Source: Arenicola marina
Taxonomy: Eukaryota > Annelida > Polychaeta > Arenicolidae
Assembly: GCA_964019135.1 (NCBI GenBank)
Contig: OZ025260.1
Coordinates: 23,988,254 to 24,052,253 of the forward strand
DNA length: 64,000 nt
Direction: 5' to 3'
Below are positions 1 through 10,792 of the stretch, piece by piece. Made by a program: the position numbers and the translations under genes. A model generated the notes under the pieces. That model was not told the DNA's origin, did not search any database, and saw only the letters and a program-made list of their open reading frames with translations. How positions within the stretch are numbered: the first letter of the stretch is position 1; every line of letters begins with the position of its first letter.

Positions 1-560
1 ACTCGATGAAAGACCCGCCTGAAGAGATAAACCCCACGAAAAACCCGCCTGAAGAGATAAACCCGATGAAAGATCCGCATGAAGAGATAAACTCGATGAG
101 ATAAACTCGATGAAAGACCCGTCTAAAGAGATAAACCCGGCGAAAGACCCGCCTGAAGAGATAAACTCGATGAAAGACCCGCCTGAAGAGATAATCTCGA
201 TGAAAGACCCGCCTGTAGAAAAAGAACCTGACGAAAGACCTGCCTGAAGAGATAAACTCGATGAAAGACCCGCCTGAAGATAATAAACCCGACGAAAAAC
301 CCGCCTGTAGAGATAAACTCGATGAGACACCCGCCTAAAGAGAAACTCGATGAAAGACCCGCCTGGAGAGATGAACCCGGCGAAAGACCCGCCTGAAGAG
401 ATTAACCGGATGAAATACCCGCCTGAAGAGATAAACTCGATGAAAGACGCGCCTGAAGAGATAAACCAGACGAAAAACCCGCCTAAAGAAATAAACCCGA
501 TGAAAGACCCGCCTGAAGAAATAAACCCGATGAAAGACCCACCCGAAGAGATAGACCGAC
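1..560. repeat. 30-bp minisatellite, left end outside window
   Basis: About 18 tandem units of roughly 30 bp, each with the core GATGAAAGACCCGCCTGAAG and an A-rich remainder ending in GAGATAAAC. Units differ by scattered substitutions, and one is shortened near 95-110. Because 30 is a multiple of three, the frame stays open and would read a ten-residue Lys-Asp-Pro-Pro-Glu-Glu-Ile-Asn pattern. No start context, splice site or unique coding sequence supports translation. The array fades into unique DNA near 560 and continues to the left of the window. Confidence 0.93.
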
Positions 561-3500
561 GAGAGACCCGTCCGGTATCATATAGAATAGACGCGAACAA
601 CCGGAAGAGAGACCTTCCCGAGACTAATTCCAGGAGCTGAGTCCCATCCTCCGCCAGTGACGTCGGTCACGTGACCAGTTGGCGTGACGACAGGTGTCCT
701 GATCAAAAGGCCCCGTGTCAGGGGCGCAACGAGCAGGAAGGCTCTGATTGTGACAACAAAAGCGGTCGGTAATCTCCTCTCACCCCCCCCCCCCCCCCCC
801 CGCATCCCCCCTCCCTCACCCCTACCCCCATCTAGCCACCTCTCAAAGGCCTTTCACCGTCCCCACGCAAGACAAGAGCTGGGCGACACACGTATACAGA
901 TAGCGTGGTCTTCCCAACCGACTTGCTTCTTGTCCTCATCTCCCAAAGAGTACTATTATAGTAGCCTACTTCCAGTGGGTTTTTACATGCGGTCTTTTTG
1001 CTTTAAAGGCTAGCGCAACGCAACGCCCTGCGGGAAAACAGGAGTACAGGGGGAAGCGCGATATTTGTGTGTGACGCGTCAAACAAGGGTTGTTGTTCAC
1101 AGTGAAGACGCGCACTACCCGCTACTTGGGGAGAAGGGGGATGGTGTGGAAGGGGGGTAGGAGGGGCGGGGGGGGGGGGGGGTGGAGGAGAAATCGCGAG
1201 CCGCGCGTTTGAGAAAATAAACGCGCTTTCTCCTTCCCGAGACGAGACTAATGATGGAGACGCCGCACGCGCGACGCTACGCAACCGACGACACGCCATC
1301 TCCGCCCCGCCCCACCCCACCCGCCCACCATCGCGCTCGGCCCAACCCCCCTCACCACCCTCCCACCATCGCGCTCCCCATTCCGCCCTGCTCCGTGCCC
1401 CAGCCGGGCGATCTATGGCACAGTTTTCTACCCCTACCCCTATCCCTACCCCCTTGGCGCCTTACCCCCCCCCCCCCAGCCCGGCCCTCCCCCGACCCCC
1501 ACCACGCTCTACGAGGCTAGGCGTTGATGATCGAAAAGATTCGAATAGTAACCTTTGTACGGAGTGGGGCCCCGCCGAGCAGTTTTATCTCAGAGCCCCC
1601 GCGACCGGTCTGATTCATCGCCGATACGGGCCTTAATGAGAAGCTACAAAGCAGTAATTTATCTTTTTGATAATGGGAAAAAGTGTCTTCTTTGTGGGAC
1701 TTCTTGTCCGGGAGGCGGCCTGACAGGCCCAGGGAAAGCTTGCGGAAATCTGCCGTGACAAATGTCGGCTGCGACAATAGTATCAATTTCATCGGCGCCC
1801 AGGAGCACCACGCCATCTTTGCTACCGTTGTAACGCTCCCGCCCCGATAATGAGGCTTCTTAGTGCAGTTTCAAAGACTTTAACTAGAACAGTTACACGG
1901 GCAATTTCGTTTTCTGCCTCACTGCATCTCTAACACAGATGTAACCCAGAGCAGGAAAACGACGGGAGAGGGTAAAAAAAAAATAGACGTGAAAGTGATG
2001 TTGAGTGGGATGGAAAGTGATAACAAAAGATGAGCTGTCAAGATGGCCGCCAAGGTGTCACTCAGTTGAGATATGACTGAGTAAGCAGTGAGGGACTAGC
2101 GAGCGAAGGCCAGACGATAAGAGCTATAGGAATGTGGTATTCAGGAAAGTTTGACGCAATAGGCAATACATGATGACCGTTGTCTGTTACGAATAATTGC
2201 ATTTCTTCGGGCCTTCATTGCAGAGCAAACATTCATCAACTTCCTGCTCCTTCCCTGTATGGCTCCTTTGTCATAACATTTCAAAAAGAGGTCGTAACCA
2301 TTGCACGTTTCATTCAACACTGGTATTGCCGGGTCAAGAAGAACGAATTTGTTCGACTTTCTCATTAATTTTGAATGACATTGACTGAAAATTAAATAAC
2401 ACTCAGATGGTTTCACCCTAATAATATCTGAGTGCATGACGCTCTTCTTTCGGTTGCACATAAATTTATCGTCAGTCATTCAATTAGCATGTAACAGATA
2501 TAGTTACGAGCTCGTAACTCCTAGTGAAACGATCCCATGGTGATCCCGTGGTGATCCCATGGTGATCCCATGATGACATATAATCAGTTCCCATTATCTT
2601 CTCAGATCAACTTAAATGTTCTATTGTTATACAATCTGTGTAACTATGTGTAAACTTATGTAAAGTAGTGCTTCTGCCTGCTGAATGATTCATAACAATA
2701 TTGTTTTAAGGACTAGATCGATCCAGCCTGTCACTGACGTCACTGTTGCTTTTATCCAATCATGTTGTGAAAAAAGGTCTTCCTTGTGCCTTATGTCGGA
2801 CAAACAAGTCGGACAAACAAAGCAGCATGCTACTTTCTTGTCAGTTTCAGAGATGATTACTTCTCACTTGTACCTACTATCAGCTATGATTGTCAAGTTC
2901 GTACTCACGAGTAAGGCAAAAGGACTCATGCGTGGGCGGGGCTTAGTGTCAGAGCCGGGATCGGTCTATTGGTCTTTTGCTTATGGATAAAAAACACCTG
3001 GTTCATCAAATTCAGCATATTTCCAAATGAATTAATGTTTAATTAAATTGTACATTTATCTAATTTAATTATATATATAAATAACGACACGTATATGTCC
3101 AGTTCATTCATAAAACAACTATACTAAATGTTAAATTATTTGAAGATAATGTTTCATCACTTGGACACACGTACACATATTTAAAGATATGTGCAAATAT
3201 TCTATTAAATTTCACTTTGGCTTGCCATACATTTTGACATGTTCCTTCCTATCAGGTTGGGTCTGTTGTAATACCTCTGCTAAGTACCACATATCAGGTT
3301 ATATTATTGCTGCTCAAATATGTCACAGTCCTGTAATTGTGCTAAACAATTTAGCTTAATTATATTAAGTGTTGTTTAACTAGTATGATCAACATAGTTA
3401 TAAATTGACTAAATAACGCAAGGTAAATAACGACATTTAATACTGTGCATGACTGTATGCAATATTAGTGCTGAACGGCAGTTAAAAACATATATATATA

Positions 3501-4685
3501 TATACATGTATATGTCCTTTATTAAAAGATGTTTGCCCCTTACCACACCTTTATCGATACCAATCGATGCCACTAGTGATATTCGCCATATTCCACCTCT
3601 AATTAGCTTTACATGTAACTCAAATCGTTTCAGACAAAACCTGGCCTGCCCCAAATCTCGGTCAACCTATCACTCACAACATAGCATCTCCCCCCCCCCT
3701 CTCCCCGTCTCCCTGGTATCCATTGTGTACCATCCCAGTAAAGCGCCCACTCTTCACTCTCTTTTTGCCTCCAATGGCATAGGATTCCTTCAGTACGCCC
3801 CCACCTCCACCCCATTCATCTCCCAAACGCTGCCTCCCCCCCCCGCCCCCCACCCCCCTCCCCAACCACACATCTCCATACCCCCTCCCCCGGTTCCACA
3901 TACCCATCCTCTCGGACAACCGTCCAAGGCGATGACAGCGCCGCCTACTGAACAGAGAGGGAACCAACGACTAGCTGGTTTCCGGCCGCCCCCCCACCGA
4001 AAATTTATGTATTTCATTTGTTATTGTAATGTCGCAAAATCAATATGCGCAAAAGCTGACTGCCGTTATTAGGGCGCGGGGCTGGGACGCGAGGAGCGGG
4101 TTCACACGCAAGCCCGATTAGGAAAGCTTTCTGCAGCCAAGCGAGACATATCTCGGTTTGGGAAAGAGAGATAGAGAATAAAAAAAAAACAGAGAGAAGA
4201 ATAGTCAATAGGAATAGGAATTTGGAGGTGTCACACCCACTCTGTATTTCCGATGGAAATGAGCCATGAGTGTGTGATGAGTTAGACGGTGCCGAAGTGG
4301 AAACATGACGTCACGGATGATGTCACATGATGACGTCATGAGGGTAATAAAGCGACCGATAATGGTTTTTAATGGATTCCGTTTTAGTCGACCGCATACG
4401 CTCGATCAACCGGATTTTTCGTTTTTATTTTCATCCAATTGGTGAGCGAGACATATAATGAGCAACACAATATGGTAACCATGAGAACATAGCACGTGAC
4501 ACCATCCAGATCGTCAATGCAATATTCATAGCTCATCATAAAACAGTTACGTCACGAAATAACGTTAGAATCTTTCAAGTGAAAATGACAAATTGATGTC
4601 CTGATGTCCAATAAAAAATCGATGTTGGATTTTATCACTAAGAGATCGTAATATCAGAGTCATTTGGTAAATGGGCCTACCTAGA
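561..4685. other. Non-coding unique DNA
   Basis: No gene recognised. The first part holds long C and G runs, for example 19 C at 783-801 and a G run near 1160-1182, with pyrimidine-rich stretches to about 1,510. From 1,850 to 4,650 it is AT-richer, complex-looking DNA. It contains exact CRE palindromes at 2735, 4306 and 4331 and a GTCACGTGAC palindrome at 666. Only short open frames without coding character were seen. Confidence 0.7.
2529..2573. repeat. 11-bp short tandem repeat
   Basis: Four tandem copies of an 11-bp unit of the form GATCCCATGGT, with single-base variation. It sits in otherwise unique AT-rich sequence and carries no coding or regulatory signal that I recognise. Confidence 0.85.
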
Positions 4686-6690
4686 ATCATCTACATCCCC
4701 ACCTCTACCATCTCCGTCACCACCTCTACCATCACCATTACCACCTCTACCATCTCCGTCACCACCTCTACCATCTCCATCACCACCTCTACCATCTCCG
4801 TCACCACCTCTACCATCGCCATCACCACCTCTACCATCGCCATCACCACCTCTACCATCTCCATCCCCACCTCTACCATCTTCATTACCACCTCTACCAT
4901 CGCCATCACCACCTCTACCATCTCCATCCCCACCTCTACCATCGCCATCACCACCTCTACCATCGCCATAACCACCTCTACCATCTCCATCCCCACCTCT
5001 ACCATCTCCATCACAACCTCTACCATCGCCATCACCACCTCTACCATCTTCATTACCACCTCTACCATCGCCATCACCACCTCTACCATCGCCATCACCA
5101 CCTCTACCATCTCCATCCCCACCTCTACCATCTTCATTACCACCTCTACCATCGCCATCACAACCTCTACCATCTCCATCCCCACCTCTACCATCCACAT
5201 CACCACCTCTACCATCGCCATCACCACCTCTACCATCTCCATCCCCACCTCTACCATCTCCATTACCACCCCTACCATCTCCATTACCACCTCTACCATC
5301 TCCATCCCCCACCCCTACCATCTCCATTACCACCCCAACCATCTCCATTACCACCTCTACCATCTCCATCCCCACCCCTACCATCTCCATCGTCACCTCT
5401 ACCTTTTCCATCACCACCTCTACCATCTCCATCACCACCCCTACCATCTCCATTACCACCCTTACCATCTCCATTACCACCTCTACCATCTCCATCCCCA
5501 CCCCTACCATCTCCATCACCACCTCTACCTTTTCCATCACCACCTCTACCATCTCCATCACCACCTCTACCATCGCCATCATCAGCTCTACCATCTCCTT
5601 CACAACCTCTACCATCTCCATCCTCACCTCTACCAACTCCATCACCACCTCTACCATCTCCATCACCACCTCTACCATCGCCATCATCAGCTCTACCATC
5701 TCCTTCACAACCTCTACCATCTCCATCCTCACCTCTACCAACTCCATCCCCACCTCTACCATCTCCGTCACCACCTCTACCATCACCATTACCACCTCTA
5801 CCATCTCCGTCACCACCTCTACCATCGCCATTACAACCTCTACCATCTCCGTCACCACCTCTAACATCTCCATTACCACCCCTACCATCTCCATTACCAC
5901 CTCTACCATCGCCATTACAACCTCTACCATCTCCGTCACCACCCCTACCATCTCCATTACCACCCCTACCATCTCCATTACCACCTCTACCATCTCCATC
6001 CCCACCCCTACCATCTCCATCACCACCTCTACCATCTCCATCCCCACCCCTACCATCTCCATCACCACCTCTACCATCTCCATCCCCATCCCTACCATCT
6101 CCATTACCACCCCTACCATCTCCATCACCACCTCTACCATCTCCATCCCCACCCCTACCATCTCCATCACCACCTCTACCATCTCCATCCCCACCCCTAC
6201 CATCTCCATTACCACCCCTACCATCTCCATTACCACCTCTACCATCTCCATCCCCACCCCTACCATCTCCATTACCACCCCTACCATCTCCATCACCACC
6301 TCTACCATCTCCATCCCCACCCCTACCATCTCCATCACCACCTCTACCATCTCCATCCCCACCCCTACCATCTCCATTACCACCCCTACCATCTCCATCA
6401 CCACCTCTACCATCTCCATCCCCACCCCTACCATCTCCATTACCACCCCTACCATCTCCATTACCACCTCTACCATCTCCATCCCCACCCCTACCATCTC
6501 CATCACCACCTCTACCATCTCCATCCCCACCCCTACCATCTCCATCACCACCTCTACCATCTCCATCCCCACCCCTACCATCTCCATTACCACCCCTACC
6601 ATCTCCATTACCACCTCTATCATCTCCATCCCCACCCCTACCATCTCCATCCCCACCCCTACCATCTCCATCCCCACCCTACCCCCTCCA
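4686..6690. repeat. 18-bp minisatellite with dimeric second half
   Basis: About 110 units of ACCTCTACCATCTCCATC and close variants run for 2 kb. In the first half (to about 5,270) units vary singly, with CGCCATC, CTTCATT and CCGTCAC endings. From about 5,270 two unit types, one with ACCTCTACC and one with ACCCCTACC, tend to alternate, giving a 36-bp higher-order period. Eighteen is a multiple of three, so both strands remain open for hundreds of codons; this follows from period, not coding. Units decay into a looser pattern after 6,660. Confidence 0.95.
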
Positions 6691-6870
6691 TTCCCACCCT
6701 ACCCCCTCCATCACCACTCTACCCCCTTCATCACCACTCTACCCCCTCCATCACCATCCTACCCTCTCTATCACCACCCTACCCCCTCCATGACCACTCA
6801 ACCCTCTCCATCACCATGCTAACCCCTGCATCACCACCCCTATCCCCTGCCTCACCACCCCTACCATCTT
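6690..6870. repeat. Degenerate edge of the 18-bp array
   Basis: Looser repeats built on TACCCCCTCCATCACCAC continue the array with a longer, irregular unit of about 20-24 bp. Divergence is higher than in the main array, as expected at an edge where unequal exchange no longer homogenises copies. Confidence 0.75.
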
Positions 6871-8439
6871 CCCCTGGGTCGGGCCATTAATATTGGGAGA
6901 GGGGACGCCCCACCGCAACTGTAACCAGACAGGTTTCAGGTTTCTCTTTTGTCCCGAGTGTGGCTGCGACAAACCACCGCCCTCCCCCCCCCCTCCCCTA
7001 ACCACCACTGACTCCCTTGTCACTACCCCCCCCCCCCTCCTCCAACTGCCCTCCCCCCCACCTGCACTGCCCACACATATACCACCTCCCAGTGGGCCGA
7101 GGAAGGAAGAAGGACTTGTAAGCGACGCCTTGAAATACGCATAAACCACCCCCAATCCAACCCCTCCACCCACCCCACCCTTAACCCGACCCCATCCCCA
7201 TCCTTCAACCACCCATCCACGCACCCGGAGAAATAACCCCGGCGGCCTACCTCATGCCCAGCGCGGACCTAACCTGTCCCATTCCACTGCTCTCACCCGA
7301 CATCCACCAGGAACCCCCATCCTCCCCACTCCCCCCCCCCCCGCCCCTCCCGGCCGGTCACCCCCATCACCACCAGGAGGCTCGTACCGAAGGAGTAGCA
7401 GAATGAGGAGATGAGGGAGGTAGGGAGAGGGTTGGAGAGTGATAGGGTGGGGTTGGGAGGTAGAGGGAGAGGGTGGGGATGGAGAGGGAGAGAGATGGAG
7501 GGAGGGAGGGAGGGAGGGGGGGGGGGGGAGGGGGGGACAGACGGGAGAAGACGAGCCGTGGGCTGATGAATCTCGTTGTGCTGTGTCGGTGGCGATCCAT
7601 CAGGTGTCCAGTCATCGCGTCGGTTATTATTATAAAAGACGCCTCGCAATTGCGGCTTGTCAGTGGAAACGACTGCCAGGAAATTGAATCTCCCGANNNN
7701 NNNNNNNNNNNNNNNNNNNNNNNNNNNNNNNNNNNNNNNNNNNNNNNNNNNNNNNNNNNNNNNNNNNNNNNNNNNNNNNNNNNNNNNNNNNNNNNNNNNN
7801 NNNNNNNNNNNNNNNNNNNNNNNNNNNNNNNNNNNNNNNNNNNNNNNNNNNNNNNNNNNNNNNNNNNNNNNNNNNNNNNNNNNNNNNNNNNNNNNNGCAG
7901 GGTCAACAGTTAATCTTCCACCTGTTCCTCTATGATCGATTTTTGCCCCCCCCCCCCCCCTAGCCATCAGACTTATTAAACTTGGACAGGGACTTATCTC
8001 TCAATGAGTCTTAATGCATGGAGTTGTCGTAGCACCCGAGGATCAGCGTCATCCATTACGGCGGAGAATCACGTGACAGTCACGTGACCTCCACGCGCGA
8101 GTGACGCTGAATGCATACAATGGATGTCATTGGGTCCATAACGCGCGTAATACGTCAACAACATTATTAGCATCAAACTTAAGTTACCTCGGACTTTATC
8201 ATCAACATTGACATACCTCCTATAGCACTTGTTTAGCATATAAATGTGGGTGGGGGTGTAAAAAGGGAGAGAGAAAAAAAAAAGGTTTTGTTATTTTGTT
8301 TTATGTATTTATTTTGAATTGGAGTTTGTGTTAAACTGTGAACTGTCTTTATATTGGTTCGAGCCCGATATCATTTCGTTTATTCCAAGCGTATGATCAG
8401 CCTCTTGTTATTACGTCATACTCATTTCTATCCCTCAGG
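6871..8439. other. Non-coding DNA around an assembly gap
   Basis: No gene recognised. The stretch contains C-rich tracts (6,980-7,060 and 7,140-7,220), a purine-rich GGGAGG tract at 7,381-7,545, the 200-N gap, and AT-richer sequence from 7,965. Two CACGTG palindromes sit close together at 8,069 and 8,079. Confidence 0.65.
7697..7896. other. Assembly gap, 200 N
   Basis: Exactly 200 unknown bases. A round length is usually a scaffolding placeholder, so the true distance and content are unknown. Any open frame that spans it is meaningless. Confidence 0.99.
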
Positions 8440-8580
8440 TGGTCCAGGCGACAGCGACCTCTGGTCTTAGCCTGGATCTCCTAACCCATACGATTATAGC
8501 TTCCAGTCGTTTATCTGTATATTCTATGTCATGTATTGGGTAAATAAATGAAATGAATCCTGAATCTTGAATCTTGAACC
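8440..8580 (+). mobile_element. Possible 3' end of a non-LTR retroposon
   Basis: A unique segment ends in AATAAATGAAATGAATCC and then short repeats of the TGAATCT type. A 3' terminus closing in a short oligomer repeat rather than poly(A) is typical of some LINEs and the SINEs they mobilise. No reverse-transcriptase reading frame is visible upstream, so this would be a 5'-truncated copy. The family is not identified. Confidence 0.4.
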
Positions 8581-8670
8581 CCCTAAAAATTCTGACCACC
8601 CCATGGTCCAATTTTGTTCAGCCCTCATGGAACCTAAGAAAAATTGTTTGACCTCCACCCAAAAGCCATG

Positions 8671-8693
8671 CCCTAACCCTAACCCTAACCCTA
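8671..8693. repeat. Short interstitial telomere-like repeat
   Basis: Three full CCCTAA units and part of a fourth, followed by a C run. This matches the TTAGGG telomere motif found in most non-arthropod animals. At this length it could be a repair scar or chance in C-rich DNA. Confidence 0.7.
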
Positions 8694-8816
8694 CCCCCCC
8701 CCGGCCCCCTCCTGGGTATCAAATGATCCGTCCCTTAGTTGTATAGCGTCAAATAAGGATATATATCCAAATGTTATTTGACTACTTATATTCATATGTT
8801 GTTAATACTCATTAGT

Positions 8817-9177
8817 CGTTCTTTATGAAATAGAGATCTGTATCCGTAACTAATCAGGATCTTTATGTCATAGGACCTATATTCGTAAGTAATAACTCTT
8901 TAAGAAATATTGGCTTATATCAGTAATCAGACTCTTATGAAAAGGGGAGCCTGTATCCATAAGCTATCTGGCTCTTTATGAAATAGAGAATGACATATAT
9001 TCGTAAGTTATCAGGATCTAAATGAAATATATACCTATATCCACAAGTAATCAGGATCTTTGTGAAATATAGGGACATAATTAATCCGACTCTTTATGGA
9101 ATAAGGATCTATATCGAAAAATAATCTCACTCTTTATGAAATGGGACCCGTATCAGAGGGATTTGCTCTTTATGAAG
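8817..9177. repeat. Diverged 40-bp tandem repeat
   Basis: About nine copies of a roughly 40-bp unit containing CTTTATGAAATAG, then TATATCCGTAAGTAATCAGG. Copies carry substitutions and small indels, so this array looks much older than the homogeneous arrays elsewhere in the window. The sequence is AT-rich, unlike the other minisatellites here. Confidence 0.75.
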
Positions 9178-9185
9178 ACGCCAAC

Positions 9186-9254
9186 AGTTGTCATACGACT
9201 TGGAAAACAGTGTGCCTGTTTTCCAATTGCCAATAAAATATGTTTAAACTAAAC
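9186..9254 (+). mobile_element. Possible SINE 3' tail fragment
   Basis: Contains TTGTCATACGACTT and ends in AATAAAATATG plus TTTAAACTAAACT. The end resembles the tail of the SINE at 14,847-15,095 (TGTCGCCATATGACTT and TTAAAC repeats). No tRNA-like head lies upstream, so this would be a truncated copy. Similarity is short and the call tentative. Confidence 0.35.
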
Positions 9255-9631
9255 TGACGTCACCAAACTTCTTAGGTGACTGATCTACGCCCATTATCGC
9301 CCACTAGTATTGCCAGAAGACCTAAATCTAGCAGATAAGTGGCACAGGATTCCTGGAGGGCATGGGAGATGAGGCAGAGGCGTGAGTGTTATTCTTACTA
9401 CTACTATCCCAGTTTATAGTAGCAGTACGGGCAACAGAACCAAAGAAAAAACAACACAGAAATAACGCCCACCATAAAAGTAGGTGCAATCTTTACGTTC
9501 CGTCCTGTTTACAGGCAGTGCAGAATAATAAGCACCGAGTTGGTGTAGTCTTAGTCCGTTTCTTTTATATATTTTCTATGGGGGTGGGGGTGGGGTGGGT
9601 ATGGGTGTAGGGGTGGGGATACGGCTTGATG

Positions 9632-9905
9632 GGTGGGGTTGTGGCTGGAGGTAGCGGTGAAGGGGGTGGGGCTGTGGCTGAGGGTCGGGGTGAAGGGGGT
9701 GGGGTTGTGGCTGGGGGTCGGGGTGAAGGGGGTGGGGTTGTGGCTGGAGGTCAGGGTGAAGGGGGTGGGGTTGTGGCTGGAGGTCAGGGTGAAGGGGTGG
9801 GGTTGTGGCTGGAGGTCAGGGTGAAGGTGGTGGGATTGTGGCTGAGGGTCAGGGTGGGGGGGGGGGGTTCGGACTGGTGAAGGGGGTGGGATTGTGGCTG
9901 GGTAA
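9632..9905. repeat. 33-bp G-rich minisatellite
   Basis: About eight units of 33 bp with the core GGTTGTGGCTGGAGGTCAGG followed by GTGAAGGGGGTG. The + strand is G-rich and has many GGGG blocks spaced for G-quadruplex formation. The right end breaks down near a G run at 9,857-9,867. Confidence 0.88.
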
Positions 9906-10032
9906 AGGGCGTAAAGGTGAGCAGTTACACCGCTCGTGCGGGAGGGGCTTTAAGTGTGAACAAAATGGTTGTTAATGAAACGTCGATAGGCGTCAAGCGT
10001 CAAGGGGGGGAGGAAAGGGAGGGGAAGGGGGG

Positions 10033-10098
10033 CCTCACCCCGTGGGGGAGGGGGCCACACCCCGTGGGGGAGGGGGCCTCACCCCGTAGGGGAGGGGG
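10033..10098 (+). repeat. 22-bp tandem repeat grown on a SINE 5' end
   Basis: Three units start at 10,033, 10,055 and 10,077, and the same CCTCACYCCGTGG block opens the SINE at 10,099, giving a strict 22-bp period. Each unit joins about 13 bp of the SINE head to a G-rich spacer GGGGAGGGGG. The simplest reading is tandem duplication of the SINE's 5' junction after insertion next to G-rich DNA. Confidence 0.8.
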
Positions 10099-10290
10099 CC
10101 TCACTCCGTGGCCTAGTTGGTAGGGCGTTCGGTTTTTTGTCAGTGTTTTCTGATAAGTCAGCCCAAGCAACCGGTCGGTACGTGGTTCGAACCCCCCATG
10201 GACTGCCAGGGATAATGTTAATTACACCATTTGGGTTTAAGGATTCAGTTTTCGCACTATTGTCGTTAATGATGCGGCGCATACAATACT
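10099..10290 (+). mobile_element. tRNA-derived SINE, diverged copy
   Basis: The head reads CCGTGGCCTAGTTGGTAG, a box-A-like pol III promoter element, followed about 75 bp later by GTGGTTCGAACCCCCC, a box-B-like element. The spacing and motifs match the head of a tRNA-derived SINE. Related heads occur at 14,847, 48,672 (minus strand) and 60,390. The body downstream (CAGGGATAATG and on) is diverged, and its 3' end is uncertain. Confidence 0.7.
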
Positions 10291-10792
10291 ATAAAAAATA
10301 ATACGACTGAGGTCAATACCATTGTATCCGTTGTGCTATGGGGGCGGCTAAATGTGCAATGGCCATCATTGTCACTGCTGAATGCAGTGGCCGCCACATG
10401 GAACAGTGGCGCTACCTGGTGCGGGAAGCAGCCATGCGTGACAACCACAAGTCTCTGGTGGTTGAAGTACTGATTCGGCCGGTAGGTGGCAGCAGTGGAC
10501 TATGCGCTATACGGAGTTCGGCAACGAATTGAGAATAAAGAAGCTAACATCTCGCGTTGCGCAGTTTAATCACTCTCGCGTATCCCAATGAAATTGCCGG
10601 GGGTGGGGGTGGGGGGGGGGGGGGGCGGGGGATCCACCATTAACTACAACGGCTGACGTCATGACTCGCAGGATCCCGTTGGGTTCACTGAATATCTCTG
10701 TCGCTGTTTGTCTACGATACGTTTGTCTCTGCCATTCGTCCATCATTCCATGGAGTGTTCTCTGGATCACCAGCCTTCTTAGGGAGTATCAG
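10291..10792. other. Unique non-coding DNA with a CTCF-like site
   Basis: No gene recognised. CCGGTAGGTGGCAGCAGTGG at about 10,480-10,500 fits the CTCF core consensus at every core position. A CRE palindrome TGACGTCA lies at 10,654, beside a G run at 10,608-10,625. Confidence 0.55.

Noticed and set aside
350-640. A short open frame with ten-residue repeats
   Set aside because: It is 30-bp minisatellite with a multiple-of-three period; there is no start context or splice evidence.
4677-6677. A minus-strand open frame of about 660 codons and a + strand frame of about 400
   Set aside because: Both are 18-bp repeat read in register; opposite strands are equally open and the Met/Val/Glu repeats have no unique sequence.
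7293-7967. Open frames running through the first 200-N gap
   Set aside because: They exist only because unknown bases contain no stops; the same applies to frames across 56,726-56,925.
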